From: Actinomycetes bacterium
GTDB taxonomy: Bacteria; Actinomycetota; Thermoleophilia; RBG-16-64-13
Reading direction: 5' to 3'
Length of the DNA: 64,000 nt
Assembly: GCA_024637035.1 (NCBI GenBank)
Contig: JAGXFW010000030.1
Coordinates: forward strand, 58,611 to 122,610
Made by a program: the position numbers and the translations under genes. Under the pieces are notes generated by a model that saw nothing but the letters and a program-made list of their open reading frames with translations, had not been told where the DNA came from and searched no databases. Shown one piece after another: positions 53,890-61,976 of the stretch (position 1 is the stretch's first letter; the number at the start of each line of letters is the position of its first letter).

Positions 53890-54804
53890 GTGCTTCTCAA
53901 TCTCAACCAGCTACGAGTGTTCTACATGGCGGCCCGTGAGGGCACCTACCACCGCGCCGCGGAGGTGCTGCACATCACCCAGCCCGCCGTGAGCCAGAAC
54001 ATCAAGTCGCTCGAGACCTACTACGGCGTCGGCTTGTTCCACAAGGTCGGACGATCGATGGAACTCACGCACGCAGGCGGGATCCTCTTCGAGTATGCGG
54101 AACGCATTTTCGAGGAAGCGGAGCAGGCGGAGCAGGCCATTCGCGAACTGGGAAGCCTCGCTCGGGGCGAAGTGCGCGTGGGCACCACGAAGATCTTCGC
54201 TCGCTACTTGATGCCGTCGATCATGACCGCCTTCTGCGAGCGCTATCCGGCCATCTCGGTGGGTCTTGACGAGGGGAGTTCAGAGGAGATGGTGCGGAGC
54301 GTGGAATCGCACCGTAACCATCTGGCCGTGGTCGGGCGGATGGACTACTCGTCGCGCACGCGCACGCAGCACTACCGCCGGGTGGTGCTCACGCTGGTGG
54401 TGGGAGCCGCGCACCCGTTCGCACACCGTGGTGACGTGAGGTGGGCCGACCTGGAGGGCCAACCGCTGATCGTGAGAGAGAGCGGCTCGGGGTCGCGAAG
54501 GGCGGTGACTGCGCGCCTGGCGAAGGAGGGTGTGATGCCAAAGATCGTCATGGAGTCGGGCTCGGTGGACTTCATCAAGCGGTACGTCGCTGAGGGGCGA
54601 TCCCTGGCGTTCCTCTACGAGCCCGACATGCGCGAGGAGCTAGGTGCCGGCAAGCTCGTACCGGTGCCCCTCGCCGAGGGTGAACTCACCCTCGAGACCG
54701 ACATCATCTTCCTCGCCGACGCGTACAAGTCGCCCCCCGTGCGTGCCTTCCTCAAGGTGTTGGAGGAATCGGCGACGGCTGCGTGGAGTGTTCTGCCGGC
54801 GTAG
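53890..54804 (+). CDS. LysR-family transcriptional regulator
   Basis: From GTG 53890 (GGGGGAC upstream) the protein has 304 residues: an N-terminal helix-turn-helix (LNLNQLRVFYMAAREGTYHR, QPAVSQNIKSLE, THAGGILFEYAE) and a LysR substrate-binding domain (EVRVGTTKIFARYLMPSIM, RESGSGSRRAV, SLAFLYEPDM). An in-frame start at 53827 is possible. It is transcribed divergently from the eight-gene minus-strand operon and should control it with a small effector, as is usual for LysR regulators. Effector unknown. Confidence 0.9.
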   Translation: MLLNLNQLRVFYMAAREGTYHRAAEVLHITQPAVSQNIKSLETYYGVGLFHKVGRSMELTHAGGILFEYAERIFEEAEQAEQAIRELGSLARGEVRVGTTKIFARYLMPSIMTAFCERYPAISVGLDEGSSEEMVRSVESHRNHLAVVGRMDYSSRTRTQHYRRVVLTLVVGAAHPFAHRGDVRWADLEGQPLIVRESGSGSRRAVTARLAKEGVMPKIVMESGSVDFIKRYVAEGRSLAFLYEPDMREELGAGKLVPVPLAEGELTLETDIIFLADAYKSPPVRAFLKVLEESATAAWSVLPA

Positions 54805-55036
54805 GCGGGGGCCCTTTTGACCCCCTGAGGCTGAGGGGCTCGCGAATGACGCGGTCGCCCAATCTCTCCTCGGCGAGCAGGCGGTTGGCCTCAAACACCA
54901 GTTCGACGGCTTCCGCAAGGCCGGCCCGCGCCTCTTCGAGGGTCGGCGCTTGCGTGTTGGCGCCCGGCAACTCCTCGACATAGCCGATGAACCCCTCAGG
55001 TACTTCTTCGAAGACGGCGGTGAACTGAAGATTCAA
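54752..55036 (-). CDS. HicB-like antitoxin-family protein with a run-on C-terminus
   Basis: A 94-residue protein matching HicB-like antitoxins: FTAVFEEVPEGFIGYVEELP, then PTLEEARAGLAEAVELVF. The family core appears to end at RVIREPLSL, after which a Pro-rich tail runs into the LysR gene on the other strand until a stop at 54752; the natural stop was probably lost. TTG at 55036 is chosen (GAGG upstream); GTG 55072 is possible. No HicA toxin gene is present next to it. It may be an orphan. Confidence 0.65.
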   Translation of the reverse strand: MNLQFTAVFEEVPEGFIGYVEELPGANTQAPTLEEARAGLAEAVELVFEANRLLAEERLGDRVIREPLSLRGSKGPPPTPAEHSTQPSPIPPTP

Positions 55037-55253
55037 TGGGCCTCGCCCTTCCGGGTGTTCGATCCCAGACACCAGCTGACTGCCGGTCGACGGTCACGGT
55101 CACCTCCATGATAACTCCTCCCGTGTCGCTCCACTCGTGCGCCATCGTGCGCCATGGGGAGATCCTGGGCAATCGGTCTTTGGTTGGGATACCGAGCGGC
55201 CGTCGCCTTCGTTCCGTCGGGCTCGCAGTGTGGAGAGGGCCACGGGGAGCTGG

Positions 55254-55392
55254 GTGGACGACCCGGACGACGACCCGGTGGTCGAAACGGCGCTCTACTC
55301 GGGGGCGATGCACATCGTGACGGATGACCGCGCGCTCCTTCGGGCGGCCATCCCGGGGGTTCACGTGGTGACGGTTGAGGCGCTGGTTCGGT
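55254..55392 (+). pseudogene. C-terminal remnant of a PIN-domain (VapC-like) toxin gene
   Basis: In one frame the sequence reads DDPDDDPVVETALYSGAMH then IVTDDRALLRAAI and GVHVVTVEALV, the last acidic pocket and strand pattern of PIN-domain ribonucleases. The N-terminal half with the first catalytic Asp is missing; the region upstream has no PIN-like sequence. The frame continues to 55544, overlapping the 3' end of the Tm-1-like gene. Beside the HicB-like gene it marks toxin-antitoxin debris. Nothing else is seen in 55037-55465. Confidence 0.6.
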
Positions 55393-55465
55393 CCCCGGAG
55401 GGACCGCAGTGGCCCTCTATCGGACGCGCACCGGTGTGGGCACTACACCCCGAAGCGGTGGCAGC

Positions 55466-56761
55466 CTATCGCGCCGAGCCCTTCTCCTGCGCCCACACTT
55501 CGAGGAACGCAGCGGCGCACGCGTCGCCGAACTCGGGAGAGTAGCCGTCGGTGTCGACGTCGCGGATGCGATCGGGGTCCTTCACGAGGCGCCGCAGTTC
55601 ATGCGCGAAGGCAGCGTCGGCCTCGGGATCGTGGAGAGCGCCACCGGCCCGGCCGAGCGACGACCAGCCGCGTGCCGGAAGGAGGAACAGGTACGGCGCA
55701 ATCGCCCGGTTCAACCTCTCGGCGACCAGGCCGGCCATCTGCCGACACTCCTCAGCCGACGTGCGCACCTCGACGCGGAGTTCATCGATCACTGCGAATG
55801 GTCGGCCTGCGAATCGTTGCTGCCAACCGGGCTGTCCTCCCACCGACAGCATGTCGAGACCGCTCGGGGCCAGCACCTGCGGCAGCTCGCAGTCCGCGGC
55901 GGCCAGGATGCGGTCGAGGCCGGCGGCACAGTTCCCGCCCAGCAGCTGCTCGCCCACCCCACGGGTGACCACATCGACCACGCCGGCGAGCATCCCGTCA
56001 CGGATGAGTTCGTCCATAGCCCGGTCTCCCCGACCCTGCGCGTGGAACGGCACCGGCTCGAAGCCGGCCGCACGCAGGCGTTCCACCACCTGCTCGACCG
56101 AGCGCTCGGCGAACCCGAAGGAGGTGACTCCGATGATCGGGGCTTCCGCGCCCTCTGCCCGCGGCCCGCCACCACCGGCCCCAGGGCGGAGTTCCGCCCG
56201 CGGCATCGCGATGCCGCCAACCTTCACCGCGCCGCAGACCGTGCCCACCGCATTCGCGTATTGGCTCCAGAGAAGCGGGTTGAGGCCCACGACGTCCACC
56301 ACGGTGTTGAGCATCATGATGTCTCGAGTGCCCACGTACCGCCCGACGTAGCTCGGGTGGCTGCCCACGGAGGAGGCCATGACCTTGGGCACGCCGAACG
56401 GCAGGTGTTTCATGATGCTGGTGCAGATCAGGGTGCCGGTCGCCCCGCCGACGCCGAGGACACCGTCGATCTTGCCCTCGCGATAGAGCCGCCGCGTGAT
56501 CACCCCGCCGCCGTGGATCATGCAGTCGACGGCGATCTTGCGCTCCGTCGGATACGCAGCCCGAACGGCTTCGATGGTCATGTCACCGGCGGCGGCGACC
56601 TCTTCGCAGGTTATATCGCCGGGGAAGGGCGGCAGCTGTTCCATGCTGACATCCATGAGGATGGTCCCCACACCTTGTTCCGCGACCAGGTCTCGCACGG
56701 CTGCGAACTCTGCTCCCCTAGTGTCGAGATTGGTCACCAGTAGCACGGTCTTCTCGGGCAA
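55466..56761 (-). CDS. Tm-1-like ATP-binding protein (UPF0261)
   Basis: The 431-residue protein matches the UPF0261/Tm-1 family: TVLLVTNLDTRGAEFAAVRD, GVLGVGGATGTLICTSIMKHL, PKVMASSVGSHPSYVG, YVGTRDIMMLNTVVDVVGLN and APSGLDMLSVGGQPGWQQRF. Plant Tm-1 binds ATP, and bacterial members are encoded with TIM-barrel partners in unknown catabolic pathways. The start is a TTG at 56761 preceded by GGGGGGGAG. The 3' end overlaps the PIN-remnant frame on the other strand. Function unknown beyond probable nucleotide binding. Confidence 0.87.
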   Translation of the reverse strand: MPEKTVLLVTNLDTRGAEFAAVRDLVAEQGVGTILMDVSMEQLPPFPGDITCEEVAAAGDMTIEAVRAAYPTERKIAVDCMIHGGGVITRRLYREGKIDGVLGVGGATGTLICTSIMKHLPFGVPKVMASSVGSHPSYVGRYVGTRDIMMLNTVVDVVGLNPLLWSQYANAVGTVCGAVKVGGIAMPRAELRPGAGGGGPRAEGAEAPIIGVTSFGFAERSVEQVVERLRAAGFEPVPFHAQGRGDRAMDELIRDGMLAGVVDVVTRGVGEQLLGGNCAAGLDRILAAADCELPQVLAPSGLDMLSVGGQPGWQQRFAGRPFAVIDELRVEVRTSAEECRQMAGLVAERLNRAIAPYLFLLPARGWSSLGRAGGALHDPEADAAFAHELRRLVKDPDRIRDVDTDGYSPEFGDACAAAFLEVWAQEKGSAR

Positions 56762-56821
56762 CTTGCTTCTCCCCCCCGCATCTATGGAGTCGAGCCCACG
56801 CGGCTCCCACTCGGCCGCCTC

Positions 56822-56850
56822 AGGCTACGGGTACGGGTGACGACCGTCAA
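56822..56850 (-). promoter_or_regulatory. Sigma-70-type promoter of the Tm-1-like gene
   Basis: On the minus strand TTGACG (56850-56845) and TAGCCT (56827-56822) have a 17-base spacer and lie 60 bases upstream of the start codon, a good match in the same style as the plus-strand promoters of this window. Confidence 0.6.
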
Positions 56851-56902
56851 GGGTTCCAGGGTGTGGAGCGACTCAGGGTCGCGGCCCGCGGGCGGCAAGG
56901 GG

Positions 56903-56938
56903 GGAGATCTCCTTCTCCGTTCGACGTCTTCGAAGACG
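56903..56938. other. Two short perfect palindromes in a divergent intergenic region
   Basis: GGAGATCTCC at 56903-56912 and CGTCTTCGAAGACG at 56925-56938 are perfect palindromes between the divergent Tm-1-like and EamA genes. They could be regulator sites. The rest of the gap 56762-57079 shows no gene. Confidence 0.35.
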
Positions 56939-57079
56939 GTGACATCGATAGGCGCCCCGGCTCGGCGCTGTGGTAGCCTCAGCTCTCCATTTGGCTCTCC
57001 AAGCGGCTTCCGTTCGCCGGCGAGGCGCGTGCGTAAAGCCCTCATTCGCCCGGAGGAGACGTACATCAGCGGTTCACAT

Positions 57080-58000
57080 ATGGCCGCGTCACGGCAGGGG
57101 CAGGCGAACGTTGCCGGAACGGGATCCGGCGGCCGCTTCGCCCCCTGGCTGCCGCTGATGGCCGGCATAGCCTACGGCACCGCCTTCCCCATGATCAGTG
57201 TGGCCATCGGGGGTTTCGCGCCGCTATCGATCGCCTTCTGGCGGGCGGTGATCGGCACCGTCAGTCTAGGTGGATGGCTCCTCCTGACGCGCTCCTTCTC
57301 AGCCCGGCCGTCACTGGGCTCGTGGGTGCGGCTGGGCATCGTGGCCCTGGCCGGAGCCGGCGTGTTCTGGCCGGTGCAGAACTACGCTGTGAAGCTTTCC
57401 ACCCCGGTGAACGTGGCCTTCCTCGTGTCGATCTATCCGGCGATCATCGCGGTGGCGGCTCCCGCCATCCTGGGCGAACGCGCCCGACGGCGGAATCTCT
57501 TGGGACTCGCGCTCGCCCTTTCCGGTGCCTACCTCGTCCTCAGCAACGGCCGATTCCTCTCGTTCTTCTCAGCCGAGGGGGCCGCGGGGGACGGTCTGGC
57601 CTTGGTCGCCGCGTTGTCCTTCGGCTCCTACGTGATACTCGGGCAGCTATGGCGAGAGAAGATGGGTGTGACGCCGGAAGAGCTCTCCTTCTTCACGTTC
57701 GCGCTCTCACTACCCGTTCTAGGCGTGGTGGCAGTGACCCAAGGTCCGTTGGTCGCGCAACCGGGTCTCGCTTCGATCGGAGCCGTGGTGTGGCTGGGCC
57801 TCGTCACCTCGACCGCCGCCTTCCTCGCACTGAACGCCGGAATCCGGCGGGGAGCAGTGGCTCGGGGGAGCGTGCACCTGCTCGTGATCCCGTTGGTGTC
57901 TGCGCTGGTCTCGTGGGGGTTCTTCCGCACGACGATGTCGCCTATTCAGTGGTTGGGCGGGGCCCTGGTGCTCGCGGGGATCGCAGCCTCGTCACGCTGA
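57080..58000 (+). CDS. EamA/DMT-family transporter
   Basis: The 306-residue protein has ten hydrophobic segments in two EamA repeats (WLPLMAGIAYGTAFPMISVA, NVAFLVSIYPAIIAVAAPAI, LALSGAYLVLSNGR; second repeat ALVAALSFGSYVILGQL, WLGLVTSTAAFLALNAG). Members export amino acids or metabolites. ATG at 57080 is chosen; the nearest ribosome site GGAGGAGA is about 20 bases away, so the start is uncertain and the frame is open to 56837. It converges on a nuclease gene over a short tandem repeat. Confidence 0.85.
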   Translation: MAASRQGQANVAGTGSGGRFAPWLPLMAGIAYGTAFPMISVAIGGFAPLSIAFWRAVIGTVSLGGWLLLTRSFSARPSLGSWVRLGIVALAGAGVFWPVQNYAVKLSTPVNVAFLVSIYPAIIAVAAPAILGERARRRNLLGLALALSGAYLVLSNGRFLSFFSAEGAAGDGLALVAALSFGSYVILGQLWREKMGVTPEELSFFTFALSLPVLGVVAVTQGPLVAQPGLASIGAVVWLGLVTSTAAFLALNAGIRRGAVARGSVHLLVIPLVSALVSWGFFRTTMSPIQWLGGALVLAGIAASSR

Positions 58001-58038
58001 GACGGCCTTCAGGATGAGACGGCCTTCAGGGTGAGACG
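57998..58038. repeat. 17-base tandem repeat containing both convergent stop codons
   Basis: TGAGACGGCCTTCAGG plus one variable base is repeated at 57998-58014 and 58015-58031, then partly at 58032-58038. The TGA of the EamA gene is in the first unit and the TGA of the minus-strand nuclease gene is in the second, so the duplication defines both gene ends. Confidence 0.8.
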
Positions 58039-59525
58039 ATGGCGCCCCCGTTGCACCCCGTCAACAGGGCCTGATAGACGCGCAACAGCCCCAGTGTGTC
58101 GACGGCGCAATAGGCGCGCAGCGCGTGGAAGGTCTCCTCACGCTCGACCTCCGGCAGGCCGCCCGTGATGGCCGCCTCGTACCTGAGCATGGCGGTGCCT
58201 CCATCGGCGACGGCCTGGCCCTCGTAGGAGAGGTCGTCGACCAGCGCTGGAAGCACCACCTTCAGCGAGAGCCGCCCGCGGAACTCCGGGTGTTCCACGT
58301 GTCGCCCGATCACGGGGAGCAGGTCGAACAGGCGGGCCTGCACCGAGGCGATCGGCTCTGCGAGATGGGGGAGCGCCGCGGCGAGACTGCCGAGCACTGT
58401 GTTCTCGAAGCTCGAGTAGACCACGACCGAGCCCTCGTCCGCGAGCGCCGAGAGCAGGCTCTCGGCGAACGGGGTGCGCGGGTCCGTCGCGTGCTCGTGC
58501 AGGAACTCCTCGTGCTCGACCACACCGCCCTCGTGGATGGTATGACACGACCACTGCACCGGTAGCGTCTGGTACGGCTTGGTGCCCGGGTGTATGGGAA
58601 GCGCCGGGGCGAAGGTCTCGAAGTCGAGGAAGTGCAGGGGATATCTGAGTTCGGCCAACTCCTCGAGCAGTTCGGGCTCGAAATGCGGCGTGCCGCGCCG
58701 TACGATATCGCACGCCTTGTGTTGGGTCGCTGTGACGCCCGGGAAGAGGGGCGGCACGTCGCGCATGGAGCAGATGCCCTCAGCGAGTAGGGCGTCGAGC
58801 ACCTCGGAGCCGATGCGGGGCATCTGGGTGACCGGATAGTCTGGCAGGAACTCGTGGCAGTAGCCGACGAATTGGCAACCGTAAGGCGAGCCGCAGCGCT
58901 TCCCGATCGGCACGTCGGGACATTCCCCGTCGAGCGTCGCCTTCATCTCGGCGAGGAGGACTGGGATCTCCGGGAGGAATTCTTCCACCTGCTCGGTCAC
59001 CTCCGTTGCTCGGAAGAGCCGCGGCAGATCGTAGGCGCCGCCTTCGTAGACGTAGCTGGTGTCCAGGTGCATCACGAAGACCCGGCCTACCTCCAGACCG
59101 GCCCCGCGGAGCACGTAGGTTTGTATCGCGGCGTCGGTGACGTGCGTCTGCTTGGCTGAGGCTCCCGACTTCACCTCGATCAGGTCCCACGTGCCCTCGT
59201 CGGCGCGTGCGAGTACGTCGACGCGCACGAGCACCCCTTCGTGCTTGAAGGCCGCTTCGTAGAGAGGGGTGGCCCCGCCGGCCAGGAGGTCGGCCGTGCG
59301 AGCGAGGGCCTCCTCGGTGTGCCGGTGGTCTTCCGCGACCAGCGTTCCCCCCGGGAACCGCTCGCGAGCCAGCTCACCTACTCGGTGCCCCTGATCGAAG
59401 ATGGCCTGCTGGAACTCGGTGATCGGGTCCGCAAGTTCGCGCGCGTTGGACTCCAACCACAGCCGTTTGTGGCACTGCAGACCTGCCTGGAACCGTGATT
59501 TCGAAAGTCTGTGTTGTCTTCGCAT
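58026..59525 (-). CDS. RecB-like (Cas4-type) nuclease with DUF2779 exonuclease-like domain
   Basis: The 499-residue protein begins HRLSKSRFQAGLQCHKRLWL with an N-terminal Cys, has the nuclease core (VRVDVLAR ... LIEVKSG) and three Cys in GKRCGSPYGCQFVGYC; with the first Cys these resemble the iron-sulfur ligands of Cas4/AddB nucleases. The C-terminal half looks like an RNase-H-fold DEDD exonuclease (LHFLDFETF, VVYSSFENTVL, AYCAVDTLGLL). ATG at 59525 is chosen; no ribosome site is seen and TACGAT lies 6 bases upstream, so it may be leaderless. No cas genes are nearby; a repair or defence role is possible. Confidence 0.83.
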   Translation of the reverse strand: MRRQHRLSKSRFQAGLQCHKRLWLESNARELADPITEFQQAIFDQGHRVGELARERFPGGTLVAEDHRHTEEALARTADLLAGGATPLYEAAFKHEGVLVRVDVLARADEGTWDLIEVKSGASAKQTHVTDAAIQTYVLRGAGLEVGRVFVMHLDTSYVYEGGAYDLPRLFRATEVTEQVEEFLPEIPVLLAEMKATLDGECPDVPIGKRCGSPYGCQFVGYCHEFLPDYPVTQMPRIGSEVLDALLAEGICSMRDVPPLFPGVTATQHKACDIVRRGTPHFEPELLEELAELRYPLHFLDFETFAPALPIHPGTKPYQTLPVQWSCHTIHEGGVVEHEEFLHEHATDPRTPFAESLLSALADEGSVVVYSSFENTVLGSLAAALPHLAEPIASVQARLFDLLPVIGRHVEHPEFRGRLSLKVVLPALVDDLSYEGQAVADGGTAMLRYEAAITGGLPEVEREETFHALRAYCAVDTLGLLRVYQALLTGCNGGAIVSP

Positions 59526-59570
59526 TACAGTATCGTACACTTCGTGGTGGACAGAAGGATCGCGCGCCGG

Positions 59571-59632
59571 GCTGAGTATGTGGGCGGCTGAGTATGTGGG
59601 CGGCTGAGTCATGTGGGCGGCTGAGTCATGTG
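59571..59632. repeat. 16-17-base tandem repeat, 3.8 copies
   Basis: Units GCTGAGTATGTGGGCG at 59571-59586 and 59587-59602, GCTGAGTCATGTGGGCG at 59603-59619 and a partial copy at 59620-59632. It lies in the gap between the nuclease and VOC genes, the third short tandem duplication in the window. Confidence 0.85.
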
Positions 59633-59672
59633 CCGGGCTGGGCGCGCGTGAACCGACTTGAAGGAGAAGCCG

Positions 59673-60053
59673 ATGTTCAAGAGGATCGATCACGTTGAGA
59701 TCGTGCCGTCCGACTACGAGCGCTCCATAGCGTTCTACGTTGAGACCTTTGGTTTCGCTATCCGAGAGCGCGTCACGGTGGACAACCCGCCGCTGCGCGA
59801 GATCGTCTTCCTCGAACTGGGGGGGAGCGTTCTGGAGTTGCTCGACATGGAAGAACCGGCGGAAGTGGTGCCCCCGGGGCCGCGCGTCGGGTACCGCATG
59901 ATGGCCATCGAGGTGGAGAGCATGGAAGAAGCTCTCACCTACCTGGTGGGGAAGGGGGTCGAGGTGTCACGAGCCGCCTACCCATCGGCGGGCGGCTGGC
60001 GTGCCGAGGTCCTCGACCCCGATGGGCTGGCGATAGAGATCAGACAGTGGTGA
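59673..60053 (+). CDS. VOC-superfamily (glyoxalase/dioxygenase fold) protein
   Basis: A 126-residue protein with two beta-alpha-beta-beta-beta modules: MFKRIDHVEIVPSDYERSIA with the first metal His, IVFLELGGSVLELLDME with Glu, and the second half YRMMAIEVESMEEAL ... LDPDGLAIEIRQW with the last Glu. AAGGAGAAG precedes the ATG. Family members are glyoxalases, epimerases, dioxygenases and fosfomycin-resistance proteins. In the second half the expected His is Met or Ala (RMMAIEV), so a full metal site is doubtful. It stands alone on the plus strand. Confidence 0.82.
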   Translation: MFKRIDHVEIVPSDYERSIAFYVETFGFAIRERVTVDNPPLREIVFLELGGSVLELLDMEEPAEVVPPGPRVGYRMMAIEVESMEEALTYLVGKGVEVSRAAYPSAGGWRAEVLDPDGLAIEIRQW

Positions 60054-60168
60054 GCGGCGATGGCGGGCGTGAGCACGCTCCCCGAGATAGTGCGCCCCCC
60101 GAGATGGTGAGTCGGCCCGCTGAATAGTGCGAAGCCCGGCGACGGAAGCCACCGCGCCGAGTGTCCCG

Positions 60169-61845
60169 CTACTCGGCGTCGTAGTCGAGGGCGGCGCCGC
60201 GGTCCGCCGACTTGGCCAGCCGCGCGTACACGTCGAGGTACCCCTTGCGCCGTCCGGATCGCGCAGGCGGCCGCCACGCGGCGCGCCGCCGGGCCAGCTC
60301 CTCTATCGGCACCGCCAGTTCGATGCTGCCTCCCGGGATGTCGATCTCGATGCGGTCGCCCTCCTCCACCAGGGCGAGCGGCCCGCCTTCGGCCGCTTCG
60401 GGCCCCACGTGGGTGATGGCGCAGCCCTTGTTGGTGCCGGAGATGCGTCCGTCGGTGACGAACGCCACACGGTCGTGGAGTCCGCGCGCGGCCAGCTGCC
60501 ACAGGAACCTCTGCTGCAGACGCATGCCCGGGTCGCCCTTCGGCCCGGTGTAGCGGAGCACCACGACGTCGCCGGCGGCGAGCGAGCCGTCGGCCAGCGC
60601 GTCGCACGCGAGGTCTTCGGAGGTGAAGATGCGGGCCGGTCCCGAGTGACGAAGCATGGCGTCCGGCACCGCCGAGGTCTTCACCAGGCAGCCGTTCGGC
60701 GCCAATGAGCCGCGTAGGAACCGCAGTCCACCCTCAGGGGACAATGGGTCGTCGAGCGGGCGGATCACGCGGTGGTCGAGCACGCGTACGTCCTCGAGAT
60801 CGCGCGCGAGCGTCTCTCCGGTGACGGTGAGCACGGTCGTGTCGAGCAACGGCTCGAGTTCCTTGAGTACCGCGGGGATTCCTCCGGCCTCGTCGAGGTC
60901 GGCCATGTAGTGGGTGCCGGATCCACCCGGCACGATGTCGCAGATGAGCGGCGTCTCGGCGTTGAGGCGGTTGAACAGTTCGGGGGTCAGCTCGAGGTCG
61001 AACTCCGCCGCCACCGCCTGCAGGTGGAGCACCCCGTTCGTGGACCCGCCGATCGCCATGAGCACGCGGACCGCGTTCTCGAAGGCGGCCGGCGTCATGA
61101 TGTGCGACGGTGTGAGGCCGCGCCGGTGCAGCTCGACCACCTGTCGTCCCGCTTCGAAGGCCAGTCGTTGCAGGCGCGAGTCGGGCCCCGGCGTGGCGGC
61201 GTTGCCGGGCGGTGACATGCCGAGCGCCTCTGCCAGAGCGGCCATCGTATTCGCCGTGCCCATCACCGGGCAAGCGCCACTGCCCCGGCACCCGCGGTCG
61301 ACTATCTGACTGAACTCGGCGGGGTCGATGTCGCCCCCCTTGCAGGCGTTCAAGTGCTTCGAGGCCACCTGCAACGGGTCGATGGGGGCGCCGCTCCTGC
61401 GGTTCAGGGGCATGTAGCCGCCGGTGACCACGATCGCCGGAAGGTCGAGCCTCGCGGCCGCCATCAGGTGTCCCGGGATGACGTCGTCGCACACCGGCAC
61501 GAACACGAGTGCGTCGAGGAGGTTGGTCTCGGCCACCGCCTCGATGTAGCCGGCGACCAAGTCGCGGTGGGGGAGGTGGTAGCGGTCGTTGCCAGCCATG
61601 CTGGTGCAGATGGAGCTGATGACGAACTCGCGCGGTGTCCCGCCGGCCGCCCACACCCCAGCCTTCACCCACTGTGTGATCTTGTCGAGGTGCACCGAGG
61701 CCGGGTTGATCTCACCCCAGCTGCTTACCACGCCCACCTGGATGCGCTCGAGCGCGTCGCCGCCGAGGCCGGTGCCGCGCAGCATCTGACGGCGCTCTAC
61801 GAGGGCGTAGTCGGGAAGGTCGGCGTCGCGTCGCTGCGGGTCCAT
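60169..61845 (-). CDS. Divergent IlvD/Edd-family dehydratase with altered cofactor ligands
   Basis: The 558-residue protein has the full family length and motifs (KITQWVKAGVWAAGGTPREF, CDDVIPGHLMAAARLDLPAI, GSGACPVMGTANTMAALAEA, MAIGGSTNGVLHL, VAFVTDGRISGTNKG). In dihydroxy-acid dehydratase the first cluster Cys is in a PCNxHL motif; here it reads PASVHL, so Ala replaces Cys. The CDK motif holding the modified Lys is CDD. Cys 119 and Cys 192 remain. The enzyme probably dehydrates another hydroxy acid or uses a different cluster. Gene neighbours do not identify the substrate. Confidence 0.85.
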   Translation of the reverse strand: MDPQRRDADLPDYALVERRQMLRGTGLGGDALERIQVGVVSSWGEINPASVHLDKITQWVKAGVWAAGGTPREFVISSICTSMAGNDRYHLPHRDLVAGYIEAVAETNLLDALVFVPVCDDVIPGHLMAAARLDLPAIVVTGGYMPLNRRSGAPIDPLQVASKHLNACKGGDIDPAEFSQIVDRGCRGSGACPVMGTANTMAALAEALGMSPPGNAATPGPDSRLQRLAFEAGRQVVELHRRGLTPSHIMTPAAFENAVRVLMAIGGSTNGVLHLQAVAAEFDLELTPELFNRLNAETPLICDIVPGGSGTHYMADLDEAGGIPAVLKELEPLLDTTVLTVTGETLARDLEDVRVLDHRVIRPLDDPLSPEGGLRFLRGSLAPNGCLVKTSAVPDAMLRHSGPARIFTSEDLACDALADGSLAAGDVVVLRYTGPKGDPGMRLQQRFLWQLAARGLHDRVAFVTDGRISGTNKGCAITHVGPEAAEGGPLALVEEGDRIEIDIPGGSIELAVPIEELARRRAAWRPPARSGRRKGYLDVYARLAKSADRGAALDYDAE

Positions 61846-61976
61846 CTGGCGGCCTCCGGGGGTCGTGCGCGGGTGGTGCGGGTCACGATAGCACGGGACT
61901 GGTCGGGCCCGAGCGGACCGTGCGCGAGGTCGTTCGGAGGCGTGGCACGCTACGTCTGTTGGGAGGCGCCGCGGTC

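Noticed and set aside
59571..59632. Small CRISPR array beside the Cas4-like gene
   Set aside because: The units are contiguous tandem repeats without spacers. No CRISPR-like spacing was seen anywhere in the window.
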